Positions 46,402 to 59,617 of a stretch of DNA of 64,000 nucleotides are shown here, in pieces (position 1 is the stretch's first letter; each line of letters opens with the position of its first letter). Below the pieces are notes generated by a model. It was not told the DNA's origin. It ran no database searches and was given only the letters and a program-made list of their open reading frames with translations. The position numbers and the translations under genes are program-made. The stretch comes from Tupaia tana (taxonomy: Eukaryota; Chordata; Mammalia; Scandentia; Tupaiidae). The DNA lies in assembly GCA_026018925.1 (NCBI GenBank), contig JAKSZU010000217.1, forward strand, positions 1-64,000, given 5' to 3'.

Positions 46402-49400
46402 ATGAGTAGAAAATCTTCATTTCTCCTGAGCCCTGAAATATCTAGTTCCCAGTATCCATGTGGAATCTTCTCAGAGAATGGCTCAACTCTCCTGCCTGGG
46501 AGAAAGGAGCAGAAGGGCTTATTAACAAAACAAATGATGGAGCTGAGAGCCAGAGAGAAATTCTACCTTTAAAAAAATCGTAAAAAGGAAAAATTACCAA
46601 AAAAATATGAGGAGATAGGAGCAGGGAGGACAGAGACCTCAGAGACACAGAGACAGAGATAGACGGCCAGAGGGGCTCCCTACCACACTAGCTTTGCCTG
46701 CTGGAGGCTGAATTATGAGTAGAAAATCTTCATTTCTCCAGAGCCCTGAAATATCTAGTTCCCAGTATCCATGTGGAATCTTCTCAGAGAATGGCTCAAC
46801 TCTCCTGCCTGGGAGAAAGGAGCAGAAGGGCTTATTAACAAAACAAAAGATGGAGCTGAGAGCCAGAGAGAAATTCTACCTTTAAAAAATCGTAAAAAGG
46901 AAAAATTACCAAAAAGAAAAATGAGGAGACAGGAACAGAGAGAGACAGAGACCTCAGAGACACAGAGACAGAGATAGAAGGCCCGAGGGGCTCCCTACCA
47001 CACTAGCTTTTCTTCCTGGAGGCTGAATTATGAGTAAAAAATTTTCATTTCTCCTGAGCCCTGAAATATCTTGTTCCCAGTATCTATGTGGAAACTTCTC
47101 AGAGAATGGCTCAACTCTCTTGCCTGGGAGAAAGGAGCAGAAGGGCTTATTAACAAAACAAAAGATGGAGCTGAGAGCCAGAGAGAAATCCTACCTTTAA
47201 AAAAATCGTAAAAAGAAAAAATTACCAAAAAAAATGAGGAGACAGGAGCAGAGAGAGACAGAGACCTCAGAGACACAGAGACAGAGATAGAAGGCCAGAG
47301 GGGCTCCCTGCCACACTAGCTTTGCTTGCTGGAGGCTGAATTATGAGTAGAAAATCTTCATTTCTCCTGAGCCCTGAAATATCATGTTCCCAGTAGCCAT
47401 GTGGAATCTTCTCAGAGAATGGCTCAACACTCCTGCCTGGGAGAAAGGAGCAGAAGGGCTTATTAACAAAACAAAAGATGGAGCTGAGAGCCAGAGAGAA
47501 ATTCTACCTTTAAAAAAATCGGAAAAAGGAAAAATTACCAAAAAAAAAAATGAGGAGACAGGAGCAGGGATAGACAGAGACCTCAGAGACACAGAGACAG
47601 AGATAGAAGGCCAGAGGGGCTCCCTACCACACTAGCTTTGCCTGCTGGAGGCTTAATTATGACTAGAAAATCTTCATTTCTCCTGAGCCGGAAATATCTA
47701 GTTCTCAGTATCCATTTGGAATCTTCTCAGAGAATGGTTCAACTCTCCTGCCTGGGAGGAAGGAGCAGAAGGGCTTATTAACAAAACAAAAGATGGAGCT
47801 GAGAGCCAGAGAGATATTCTACCTTTAAAAAAATCGTAAAAAGAAAAATTACCAAAAAAAAATGAGGAGACAGGAGCAGAGAGAGACAGAGACCTCAGAG
47901 ACACAGAGACAGAGATAGAAGGCCAGGGGGGCTCCCTACCACACAAGCTTTGCCTGCTGGAGGCTGAATTATGAGTAGAAAATTTCATTTCTCCAGAGCC
48001 CTGAAATATCTAGTTCCCAGTATCCATGTGGAATCTTCTCAGAGAATGGCTCAACTCTCCTGCCTGGGAGAAAGGAGCAGAAGGGCTTATTAACAAAACA
48101 AAAGACGGAGCTGAGAGCCAGAGAGAAATTCTACCTTTAAAAAAATCATAGAAAGGAAAAATTACCAAAAAGAAAAATGAGGAGACAGGAGCAGAGAGAG
48201 AGACAGAGACCTCAGGGACACAGAGATAGAGATAGAAGGCCCGAGGGGCTCCCTACCACACTAGCTTTGCTTCCTGGAGGCTGAATTATGAGTAGAAAAT
48301 CTTCCTTTCTCCTGAGCCCTGAAATATCTAGTTCCCAGTATCCATGTGGAATCTTCTCAGAGAATGGCTCAACTCTCCTGACTGGGAGGAAGGAGCAGAA
48401 GGGCTTATTAACAAAACAAAAGATGGAGCTGAGAGCCAGAGAGAAATTCTACCTTTAAAAAAATCGTAAAAATAGAAAATTACCAAAGGAAAAATGAGGA
48501 GACAGTAGCAGAGAGAGACAGAGACCTCAGAGACACAGAGACAGAGATAGAAGGTCCGAGGGGCTCCCTACCACACCAGCTTTGCTTGCTGGATGCTGAG
48601 TTATGAGTAGAAAATCTTCATTTCTCCTGAGCCCTGAAATATCTAGTTCCCAGTATCCATGTGGAATCTTCTCAGAGAATGGCTCAACTGTCTTCCTGGG
48701 AGAAAGGAGCAGAAGGGCTTATTAACAAAACAAAAGATGGAGCTGAGAGCCAGAGAGAAATTCTACCTTTAAAAAAATCGTAAAAAGGAAAAATTACCAA
48801 AAAAAATGAGGAGACAGGAGCAGAGAGAGAGACAAAGACCTCAGAGACACAGAGACAGAGATAGAAGGCCAGAGGGGCTCCCTACCACACTAGCTTTGCC
48901 TGCTGGAGGCTGTATTATGAGTAGAAAATCTTCATTTCTCCTGAGCCCTGAAATATCAAGTTCCCAGTATCCATGTGGAATCTTCTCAGAGAATGGCTCA
49001 ACACTCCTGCCTGGGAGAAAGGAGCAGAAGGGCTTATTAACAAAACAAAAGATGGAGCTGAGAGCCAGAGAGAAATTCTACCTTTAAAAAAATCGTAAAT
49101 AGGAAAAATTACCAAAAAAACAAATGAGGAGACAGGAGCAGGGAGAGACAGAGACCTCAGAGACACAGAGACAGAGATAGAAGGCCAGAGGGGCTCCCTA
49201 CCACACTAGATTTGCCTGCTGGAGGCTGAATTATGAGTAGAAAATCTTCCTTTCTACTGAACCCTGAAATATCTAGTTCCCAGTATCCATGTGGAATCTT
49301 CTCAGAGAATGGCTCAACTCTCCTGCCTGGGAGGAAGGAGCAGAAGGGCTTATTAACAAAACAAAAGATGGAGCTGAGAGCCAGAGAGAAATTCTACCTT

Positions 49401-50803
49401 TAAAAAAATCATAAAAAAGAAAAATTACCAAAAAAATAGATGAGACAGGAGCAGAGAGAGACAGAGACCTCAGAGACACAGAGACAGAGATAGACGGCCA
49501 GAGGGGCTCCCTACCACACTAGCTTTGCCTGCTGGAGGCTGAATTATGAGTAGAAAATCTTCATTTCTCCAGAGCCCTGAAATATCTAGTTCCCAGTATC
49601 CATGTGGAATCTTCTCAGAGAATGGCTCAACTCTCCTGCCTGGGAGAAAGGAGCAGAAGGGCTTATTAACAAAACAAAAGATGGAGCTGAGAGACAGAGA
49701 GAAATTCTACCTTTAAAAAAATCGTAAAAATGAAAAATTACCAAAAAGAAAAATGAGGAGACAGGAACAGAGAGAGACAGAGACCTCAGAGACACAGAGA
49801 CAGAGATAGAAGGCCCGAGGTGCTCCCTACCACACTAGCTTTGCTTCCTGGAGGCTGAATTATGAGTAGAAAATTTTCATTTCTCCTAGCCCTGAAATAC
49901 CTTGTTCCCAGTATCTATGTGGAATCTTCTCAGAGAATGGCTCAACTCTCTTGCCTGGGAGAAAGGAGCAGAAGGGCTTATTAACAAAACAAAAGATGGA
50001 GCTGAGAGCCAGAGAGAAATTCTACCTTTAAAAAAATCGTAAAAAGAAAAAATTACCAAAAAAAATGAGGAGACAGGAGCAGAGAGAGACAGAGACCTCA
50101 GAGACACAGAGACAGAGATAGAAGGCCAGAGGGGCTCCCTGCCACACTAGCTTTGCTTGCTGGAGGCTGAATTATGAGTAGAAAATCTTCATTTCTCCTG
50201 AGCCCTGAAATATCAAGTTCCCAGTAGCCATGTGGAATCTTCTCAGAGAATGGCTCAACACTCGTGCCTGGGAGAAAGGAGCAGAAGGGCTTATTAACAA
50301 AACAAAAGATGGAGCTGAGAGCCAGAGAGAAATTCTACCTTTAAAAAAATCGGAAAAAGGAAAAATTACCAAAAAAAAAAATGAGGAGACAGGAGCAGGG
50401 ATAGACAGAGACCTCAGAGACACAGAGACAGAGATAGAAGGCCAGAGGGGCTCCCTACCACACTAGCTTTGCCTGCTGGAGGCTGAATTATGAGTAGAAA
50501 ATCTTCATTTCTCCTGAGCCGGAAATATCTAGTTCCCAGTATCCATGTGGAATCTTCTCAGAGAATGGTTCAACTCTCCTGCCTGGGAGGAAGGAGGAGA
50601 AGGGCTTATTAACAAAACAAAAGATGGAGCTGAGAGCCAGAGAGAAATTCTACCTTTAAAAAAATCGTAAAAAGGAAAAATTACCAAAAAAAAAATGAGG
50701 AGACAGGAGCAGAGAGAGACAGAGACCTCAGAGACACAGAGACAGAGATAGAAGGCCGGAGGGGCTCCCTACCACACTAGCTTTGCTTGCTGGAGGCTGA
50801 ATT
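46402..50803 (+). repeat. 9-monomer duplication (offset 2,831 bp) with intervening satellite
   Basis: Monomers at 46,715, 47,030, 47,343 and 47,659 match 49,546, 49,862, 50,174 and 50,490 at 2,831-2,832 bp. Shared markers are GATAGACGGCC, AAATTTTCATTTC, CAGTATCTATGTGG, CAGTAGCCATGTGG, ATCGGAAAAAGG, GGGATAGACAG and CTGAGCCGGAAATATC. The match ends near 47,780 and 50,610. The five monomers between the two editions (47,97x to 49,233) are ordinary variants, including CCTTTCTACTGAACCC near 49,250. Confidence 0.87.
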
Positions 50804-52255
50804 ATGAGTAGAAAATCTTCATTTCTCCTCAGCCCTGAAATATCTAGTTCCCAGTATCCATGAGGAATCTTCTCAGAGAATGGCTCAACTCTCCTGCCTG
50901 GGAGAATGGAGCAGAAGGGTTATTAACAAAACTAAAGATGGAGCTGAGAGCCAGAGAGAAATTCTACCTTTAAAAAAATCGTAAAAAGGAATAATTACCA
51001 AAAAAAAAAATGAGGAGACAGGAGCAGAGAGAGTCAGAGACCTCAGAGACACAGAGACAGAGATAGAAGGCCAGAGGGGCTCCCTACCACACTAGCTTTG
51101 CTTGCTGGAGGCTGAATTCTGAGTAGAAAATCTTCATTTCTCCTGAGCCCTGAAATATCTAGTTCCCAGTATCCATGTGGAATCTTCTCAGAGAATGGCT
51201 CAACTCTCCTGCCTGGGAGAAAGGAGCAGAAGGGCTTATTAACAAAACAAAAGATGGAGCTGAGAACCAGAGAGAAATTCCACCTTTAAAAAAATCGTAA
51301 AAAGGAAAAATTACCAAAAAAAATGAGGAGAGAGGAGCAGAGAGAGACAGAGACCTCAGAGACACAGAGACAGAGATAGAAGGCCAGAGGGGCTCCCTAC
51401 CACACTAGCTTTGCTTGCTGGAGGCTGAATTATGAGTAGAAAATCTTCATTTCTCCAGAGCCCTGAAATATCTAGTTCCCAGTATCCATGTGGAATCTTC
51501 TCAGAGAATGGCTCAACTCTCCTGCCTGGGAGAAAGGAGCAGAAGGGCTTATTAACAAAACAAAAGATGGAGCTGAAGGCCAGAGAGAAATTCTACCTTA
51601 AAAAAAATCGTAAAAAAAGAAAAATTACCAAAAAAATAAAATGAGGAGACAGGAGTAGAGAGAGACAGAGACCTCAGAGACACAGAGATAGAGATAGAAG
51701 GCTAGAGGGGCTCCCTACCACACTAGCTTTGCTTGCTGGAGGCTGTATTATGAGTAGAAAATCTTCATTTCTCCTGAGCCCTGAAATATCTAGTTCCCAG
51801 TATCCATGTGGAATCTTCTCAGATAATGGCTCAACACTCCTGCCTGGGAGAAAGGAGCAGAAGGGCTTATTAACAAAACAAAAGATGGAGCTGAGAGCCA
51901 GAGAGAAATTCTACCTTTAAAAAAATCGTCAAAAGGAAAAATTACCAAAAAGAAAAATGAGGAGACAGGAGCAGAGAGAGACAGAGACCTCAGAGACACA
52001 GAGGCAGAGATAGAAGGCCAGAGGGGCTACCTACCACACTAGCCTTGCTTGCTGGAGGCTGAATTATGAGTAAAAATCTTCATTTCTCCTGAACCCTGAA
52101 ATATCTACTTCCCAGTATCCATGTGGAATCTTCTCAGATTATGGCTCAACTCTCCTGCCTGGGAGAAAAAGCAGAAGGGCTTATTAAAAAACAAAAGATG
52201 GAGCTGAGAGCTAGAGAGAAATTCTACCTTTAAAAAAATCGTAAAAAGGAAAAAT
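50804..52255 (+). repeat. Right-array block, copy 1 (repeats at 54,376-55,715 and, in part, at 63.4 kb)
   Basis: From about 50,915 the variants occur in the following order: GGGTTATTAACAAAACTAAAG, GGAATAATTACC, GAATTCTGAGTAG (51,115), GAGAACCAGAG with ATTCCACC, GCTGAAGGCCAGAG, GGCTGTATTATGAG (51,750), CAGATAATGGC, CAGAGGCAGAG, TATGAGTAAAAATC (52,066) and CAGATTATGGC. The same series recurs 3,459-3,462 bp downstream, which is 11 monomers. The EcoRI site GAATTC at 51,115 reflects loss of the monomer ATG in that copy. The downstream copy at 54,578 keeps the ATG. Confidence 0.88.
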
Positions 52256-54375
52256 TACCAAAAAAAATGAGGAGAGAGGAGTAGAGAGAGACAGAGACCT
52301 CAGAGACACAGAGACAGAGATAGAACGCTAGAGGGGCTTCCTACCACACTAGCTTTGCTTGCTGGAGGCTGAATTATGAGTAGAAAATCTTCATTTCTCC
52401 TGAGCCCTGAAATATCTAGTTCCCAGTATCCATGTGGAACCTTCTCAGATAATGGCTCAACTCTCCTGCCTGGGAGAAAGGAGCAGAAGGGCTGATTAAC
52501 AAAACAAAAGATGGAGCTGAGAGCCAGAGAGAAATTCTACCTTTAAAAAAATCGTAAAAAGGAAAAATTTCCAAAAAATAAAATTAGGAGACAGGAGCAG
52601 AGAGAGACAGAGACCTCAGAGACACAGAGACAGAGATAGAAGGCCAGAGGGGCTACCTACCACACTAGCCTTGCTTGCTGGAGGCTGAATTATGAGTAAA
52701 AATCTTCATTTCTCCTGAGCCCTGAAATATCTAGTTCCCAGTATCCATGTGGAATCTTCTCAGAGAATGGCTCAACTCTCCTGCCTGGGAGAAAGAAGCA
52801 GAAGGGCTTATTAAAAACAAAAATGGAGCTGAGAGCTAGAGAGAAATTCTACCTTTAAAAAAATAGTAAAAAGGAAAAATTACCAAAAAAATAAATGAGG
52901 AGACAGGAGCCGAGAGAGACAGAGACCTCAGAGACACAGAGACAGAGATAGAAGGCCAGAGGGGCTCCCTACCACACTAGCTTTGCTTGCTGGAGGCTGA
53001 ATTATGAGTAGAAAATCTTCATTTCTCCTGAGCCCTGAAATATCTAGTTCCCAGTATCCATGTGGAATCTTCTCAGAGAATGGCTCAACTCTCCTGCCTG
53101 GGAGAAAGGAGCAGAAGGCCTTATTAACAAAACAAAAGATGAAGCTGAGAGCCAGAGAGAAATTCTACCTTTAAAAAAATCGTAAAAAGGAAAAATTAAC
53201 AAAAAAAATAAATGAGGAGACAGGAGCAGAGTGAGACAGAGACCTCAGAGACACAGAGACAGAGATAGAAGGACAGAGGGGCTCCCTTCCACACTAACTT
53301 TGCTTGCTGGAGGCTGAATTATAAGTAGAAAATCTTCATTTCTCCTGAGCCCTGAAATATCTAGTTCCCAGTATCCATGTGGAAACTTCTCAGAGAATGG
53401 CTCAACTCTCCTGCCTGGGAGAAAGGAGCAGAAGGGCTTATTAACAAAACAAAAGATGGAGCTGTGAGCCAGAGAGAAATTCTACCTTTAAAAAAACCGG
53501 AAAAAGTAAAAATTACCAAAAAAAAATGAGGAGAGAGGAGCAGAGAGAGACAGAGAACTCAGAGACACAGAGACAGAGATAGAAGGCCAGAGGGGCTCCC
53601 TACCACACTAGCTTTGCTTGCTGGAGGCTGAATTATGAGTAGAAAATCTTCATTTCTCCTGAGCCCTGAAATATCTAGTTCCCAGTATCCATGTGGAATC
53701 TTCTCAGAGAATGGCTCAACTCTCCTACCTGGGAGAAAGGAGCAGAAGGGCTTATTAACAAAACAAAAGATGGAGCTGAGAGCCAGAGAGAAATTCTACC
53801 TTTAAAAAAAACGTAAAATGGAAAAATTACCAAAAAAAAAATGAGGAGACAGGAGCAGAGAGAGACAGAGACCTCAGAGACACAGAGACAGAGATAGAAA
53901 GCTAGAGGGGCTCCCTACCACACTAGCTTTGCTTGCTGGAGGCTGAATTATGAGTAGAAAATCTTCATTTCTCCAGATCCCTGAAATATCTAGTTCCCAG
54001 TAACCATGGGGAATCTTCTCAGAGAATGGCTCAACTCTCCTGCCTGGGAGAAAGGAGCAGAAGGGCTTATTAACAAAACAAAAGATGGAGCTGAGAGCCA
54101 GAGAGAAATTCTACCTTTAAAAAAATCGTAAAAATGAAAAATTACCAAAAAATAAAATTAGGAGACAGGAGCAGAGAGAGACAGAGACCTCAGAGACACA
54201 GAGACAGAGATAGAAGGCCAGAGGGGCTACCTACCACACTAGCCTTGCTTGCTGGAGGCTGAATTATAAGTAAAAATCTTCATTTCTCCTGAGCCCTGAA
54301 ATATCTAGTTCCCAGTATCCATGTGGAATCTTCTCAGAGAATGGCTCAACTCTCCTGCCTGGGAGAAAGGAGCAG
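52256..54375 (+). repeat. Right-array block repeated 5,040 bp downstream, plus related monomers
   Basis: Monomers at 52,376, 52,692 and 53,004 match 57,416, 57,732 and 58,045 at 5,040-5,041 bp (16 monomers). They share GGAACCTTCTCAG, GGGCTGATTAAC, AATTTCCAAAAAATA, AAAATTAGGAGAC, TGAGTAAAAATC, GGAGCCGAGAG and GAAGGCCTTATTAAC. The match ends near 53,290. The monomer at 53,635 (CTCCTACCTGGG) resembles 58,362. The monomer at 53,949 (CCAGATCCCTG, CCATGGGGAATC) resembles 57,103. The monomer at 54,266 (ATTATAAGTAAAAATC) resembles 58,677. Confidence 0.85.
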
Positions 54376-57289
54376 AAGGGTTATTAACAAAACTAAAGAT
54401 GGAGCTGAGAGCCAGAGAGAAATTCTACCTTTAAAAAAATCGTAAAAAGGAATAATTACCAAAAAAAAATGAGGAGACAGGAGTAGAGAGAGACAGAGAA
54501 CTCAGAGACACAGAGACAGAGATCGAAGGCTAGAGGGGCTCCCTACCACACTAGCTTTGCTTGCTGGAGGCTGAATTATGAGTAGAAAATCTTCATTTCT
54601 CCTGAGCCCTGAAATATCTAGTTCCCAGTATCCATGTGGAATCTTCTCAGATAATGGCTCAACTCTCCTGCCTGGGAGAAAGGAGCAGAAGGGCTTATTA
54701 ACAAAACAAAAGATGGAGCTGAGAACCAGAGAGAAATTCCACCTTTAAAAAAATCGTAAAAAGGAAAAATTACCAAAAAAAAAATGAGGAGAGAGGAGCA
54801 GAGAGAGACAGAGACCTCAGAGACACAGAGACAGAGATAGAAGGCCAGAGGGGCTCCCTACCACACTAGCTTTGCTTGCTGGAGGCTGAATTATGAGTAG
54901 AAAATCTTCATTTCTCCAGAGCCCTGAAATATCTAGTTCCCAGTATCCATGTGGAATCTTCTCAGAGAATGGCTCAACTCTCCTGCCTGGGAGAAAGGAG
55001 CAGAAGGGCTTATTAACAAAACAAAAGATGGAGCTGAAGGCCAGAGAGAAATTCTACCTTAAAAAAAATCGTAAAAAAAGAAAAATTACCAAAAAAAAAA
55101 ATGAGGAGACAGGAGTAGAGAGAGACAGAGACCTCAGAGACACAGAGATAGAGATAGAAGGCTAGAGGGGCTTCTACCACACTAGCTTTGCTTGCTGGAG
55201 GCTGTATTATGAGTAGAAAATCTTCATTTCTCCTGAGCCCTGAAATATCTAGTTCCCAGTATCCATGTGGAATCTTCTCAGATAATGGCTCAACACTCCT
55301 GCCTGGGAGAAAGGAGCAGAAGGGCTTATTAACAAAACAAAAGATGGAGCTGAGAGCCAGAGAGAAATTCTACCTTTAAAAAAATCGACAAAAGGAAAAA
55401 TTACCAAAAAGAAAAATGAGGAGACAGGAGCAGAGAGAGACAGAGACCTCAGAGACACAGAGGCAGAGATAGAAGGCCAGAGGGGCTACCTACCACACTA
55501 GCTTTGCTTGCTGGAGGCTGAATTATGAGTAAAAATCTGCATTTCTCCTGAACCCTGAAATATCCACTTCCCAGTATCCATGTGGAATCTTCTCAGATTA
55601 TGGCTCAACTCTCCTGCCTGGGAGAAAAAGCAGAAGGGCTTATTAAAAAACAAAAGATGGAGCTGAGAGCTAGAGAGAAATTCTACCTTTAAAAAAATCG
55701 TAAAAAGGAAAAATTACCAAAAAAATTAATGAGGAGACAGGATCAGAGAGAGACAGAGACCTCAGAGACACAGAGACAGAGATAGAAGGCCAGAGGGGCT
55801 CCCTACCCCACTAGCTTTGCTTGCTGGAAGCTGAATTATGAGTAGAAAATCTTCATTTCTCCTGAGCCCTGAAATATCTAATTCCCAGTATCCATGAGGA
55901 ATCTTCTCAGAGAATGGCTCAACTCTCCTGCCTGGGAGAAAGGAGCAGAAGGCCTTATTAACAAAACAAAAGATGGAGCTGAGAGCCAGAGAGAAATTCT
56001 ACCTTTAAAAAAATCGTAAAAAGGAAAAATTACCAAAAAAAGAAAAAGAAGGAGACAGGAGCAGAGAGAGACAGAGACCTCAGAGACACAGAGACAGAGA
56101 TAGAAGGCGAGAGGGGCTCCCTACCACACTAGCTTTGCTTGCTGGAGGCTGAATTATGAGTAGAAAATCTTCATTTCTCCTGAGCCCTGAAATATCTAGT
56201 TCCCAGTATCCATGTGGAATCTTCTCAGAGAATGGCTCAACTCTCCTGCCTGGGAGAAAGGAGCAGAAGGGCTTATTAACAAAACAAAAGATGGAGCTGA
56301 GAGCCAGAGAGAAATTCTACCTTTAAAAAAATCGTAAAAAGGAAAAATTACCCAAAAAGAAAATGAGGAGACAGGAGCAGAGATAAACAGAGACCTCAGA
56401 GACACAGAGACAGAGATAGAAGGCAAGAGGGGCTCCCTACCACACTAGCTTTGCTTGCTGGAGGCTGAATTATGAGTAGAAAATCTGCATTTCTCCGGAG
56501 CCCTGAAATATCCACTTCCCAGTATCCATGTGGAATCTTCTCAGAGAATGGCTCAACTCTCTTGCCTGGGATAAAGGAGCAAAAGGGCTTATTAACAAAA
56601 CAAAAGATGGAGCTGAGAGCCAGAGAGAAATTCTACCTTTAAAAAAATCGTAAAAAGGAAAAATTACCAAAAAAAAAATGAGGAGACAGGAGCAGAGAGA
56701 GACAGAGACCTCAGAGACACAGAGACAGAGATAGAAGGCCGGAGGGGCTCCCTACCACACTAGCTTTGCTTGCTGGAGGCTGAATTATGAGTAGAAAATC
56801 TTCATTTCTCCTCAGCCCTGAAATATCTAGTTCCCAGTATCCATGTGGAATCTTCTCAGAGAATGGCTCAACTCTCCTGCCTGGGAGAAAGGAGCAGAAG
56901 GGCTTATTAACAAAACAAAAGATGGAGCTGAGAGCCAGAGAGAAATTCTACCTTTAAAAAAATCATAAAAAGGGAAAATTACCAAAAAAACAAATGAGGA
57001 GACAGGAGCAGAGAGAGACAGAGACCTCAGAGACACAGAGACAGAGATAGAAGGCCAGAGGGGCTCCCTACCACACTAGCTTTGCTTGCTGGAGGCTGAA
57101 TTATGACTAGAAAATCTTCATTTCTCCAGATCCCTGAAATATCTAGTTCCCAGTATCCATGGGGAATCTTCTCAGAGAATGGCTCAACTCTCCTGCCTGG
57201 GAGAAAGGAGCAGAAGGGCTTATTAACAAAACACTAGATGGAGCTGAAGGCCAGAGAGAAATTCTACCTTTAAAAAAATCGTAAAAAGG
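54376..57289 (+). repeat. Right-array block, copy 2, and following satellite
   Basis: 54,376-55,715 repeats 50,915-52,255, with monomers 54,578, 54,893, 55,209 and 55,525 matching 51,119, 51,432, 51,750 and 52,066. After that come monomers at 55,838, 56,154, 56,472, 56,787 and 57,103 of ordinary type. The one at 56,787 shares GGCCGGAGGGG and CCTCAGCCCTG with 50,804. The one at 57,103 carries CCAGATCCCTG like 53,949. No coding or non-satellite sequence lies between them. Confidence 0.85.
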
Positions 57290-59617
57290 AAAAATTACCA
57301 AAAAAAATGAGGAGAGAGGAGTAGAGAGAGACAGAGACCTCAGAGACACAGAGACAGAGATAGAAGGCTAGAGGGGCTTCCTACCACACTAGCTTTGCTT
57401 GCTGGAGGCTGAATTATGAGTAGAAAATCTTCATTTCTCCTGAGCCCTGAAATATCTAGTTCCCAGTATCCATGTGGAACCTTCTCAGATAATGGCTCAA
57501 CTCTCCTGCCTGGGAGAAAGGAGCAGAAGGGCTGATTAACAAAACAAAAGATGGAGCTGAGAGCCAGAGAGAAATTCTACCTTTAAAAAAATCGTAAAAA
57601 GGAAAAATTTCCAAAAAATAAAATTAGGAGACAGGAGCAGAGAGAGACAGAGACCTCAGAGACACAGAGACAGAGATAGAAGACCAGAGGGGCTACCTAC
57701 CACACTAGCCTTGCTTGCTGGAGGCTGAATTATGAGTAAAAATCTTCATTTCTCCTGAGCCCTGAAATATCTAGTTCCCAGTATCCATGTGGAATCTTCT
57801 CAGAGAATGGCTCAACTCTCCTGCCTGGGAGAAAGAAGCAGAAGGGCTTATTAAAAAACAAAAATGGAGCTGAGAGCTAGAGAGAAATTCTACCTTTAAA
57901 AAAATACTAAAAAGGAAAAATTACCAAAAAAATAAATGAGGAGACAGGAGCCGAGAGAGACAGAGACCTCAGAGACACAGAGACAGAGATAGAAGGCCAG
58001 AGGGGCTCCCTACCACACTAGCTTTGCTTGCTGGAGGCTGAATTATGAGTAGAAAATCTTCATTTCTCCTGAGCCCTGAAATATCTAGTTCCCAGTATCC
58101 ATGTGGAATCTTCTCAGAGAATGGCTCAACTCTCCTGCCTGGGAGAAAGGAGCAGAAGGCCTTATTAACAAAACAAAAGATGAAGCTGAGAGCCAGAGAG
58201 AAATTCTACCTTTAAAAAAATCGTAAAAAGGAAAAATTACCAAAAAAAATAAATGAGGAGACAGGAGCAGAGTGAGACAGAGAACTCAGAGACACAGAGA
58301 CAGAGATAGAAGGCCAGAGGGGCTCCCTACCACACTAGCTTTGCTTGCTGGAGGCTGAATTATGCGTAGAAAATCTTCATTTCTCCTGAGCCCTGAAATA
58401 TCTAGTTCCCAGTATCCATGTGGAATCTTCTCAGAGAATGGCTCAACTCTCCTACCTGGGAGAAAGGAGCAGAAGGGCTTATTAACAAAACAAAAGATGG
58501 AGCCGAGAGCCAGAGAGAAATTCTACCTTTAAAAAAATCGTAAAAATGAAAAATTACCAAAAAAAAAATTAGGAGACAGGAGCAGAGAGAGACAGAGACC
58601 TCAGAGACACAGAGACAGAGATAGAAGGCCAGAGGGGCTACCTACCACACTAGCCTTGCTTGCTGGAGGCTGAATTATGAGTAAAAATCTTCATTTCTCC
58701 TGAGCCCTGAAATATCTAGTTCCCAGTATCCATGTGGAATCTTCTCAGAGAATGGCTCAACTCTCCTGCCTGGGAGAAAGGAGCAGAAGGGTTATTAACA
58801 AAACTAAAGATGGAGCTGAGAGCCAGAGAGAAATTCTACCTTTAAAAAAATCGTAAAAAGGAATAATTACCAAAAAAAAATGAGGAGACAGGAGTAGAGA
58901 GAGACAGAGAACTCAGAGACACAGAGACAGAGATAGAAGGCCAGAGGGGCTCCCTACCACACTAGCTTTGCTTGCTGGAGGATGAATTCTGAGTAGAAAA
59001 TCTTCATTTCTCTTGAGCCCTGAAATATCTAGTTCCCAGTATCCATGTGGAATCTTCTCAGAGAATGGCTCAAATCTCCTGCCTGGGAGAAAGGAGCAGA
59101 AGGGTTTATTAACAAAACAAAGATGGAGCTGAGAGCCAGAGAGAAATTCTACCTTTAAAAAAATCGTAAAAAGGAAAAATTACCAAAAAAAAATGAGGAG
59201 ACAGGAGCAGAGAGAGACAGAGACCTCAGAGACACAGAGACAGAGATAGAAGGCTAGAGGGGCTCCCTACCACACTAGCTTTGCTTGCTGGAGGCTGAAT
59301 TATGAGTAGAAAATCTTCATTTCTCCTGAGCCCTGAAATATCTAGTTCCCAGTATCCATGTGGAATCTTCTCAGAGAATGGCTCAACTCTCCTGCCTGGG
59401 AGAAAGGAGCAGAAGGGCTTATTAACAAAACAAAAGATGGAGCTGAGAGCCAGAGAGAAATTCTACCTTTAAAAAAATCGTAAAAAGGAAAAATTACCAA
59501 GAAAAAAAAATGAGGAGACAGGAGCAGAGAGAGACAGAGACCTCAGAGACACAGAGACAGAGATAGAAGGCCAGACGGGCTCCCTACCACACTAGCTTTG
59601 CTTGCTGGAGGCTGAAT
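57290..59617 (+). repeat. Second copy of the 5,040-bp-offset block and related monomers
   Basis: 57,290-58,330 repeats 52,256-53,290. Near 58,560-58,920 the monomers again carry AAAATTAGGAGAC, then GGGTTATTAACAAAACTAAAG and GGAATAATTACC with GGAGTAGAGAG. This matches 54,150-54,510 at a different offset of about 4,410 bp (14 monomers). The monomer beginning near 58,990 has GGATGAATTCTG, TTCTCTTGAGCCC and CAAATCTCCTGCC, which recur near 63,070-63,170. The monomer at 59,302 is of ordinary type. Confidence 0.84.
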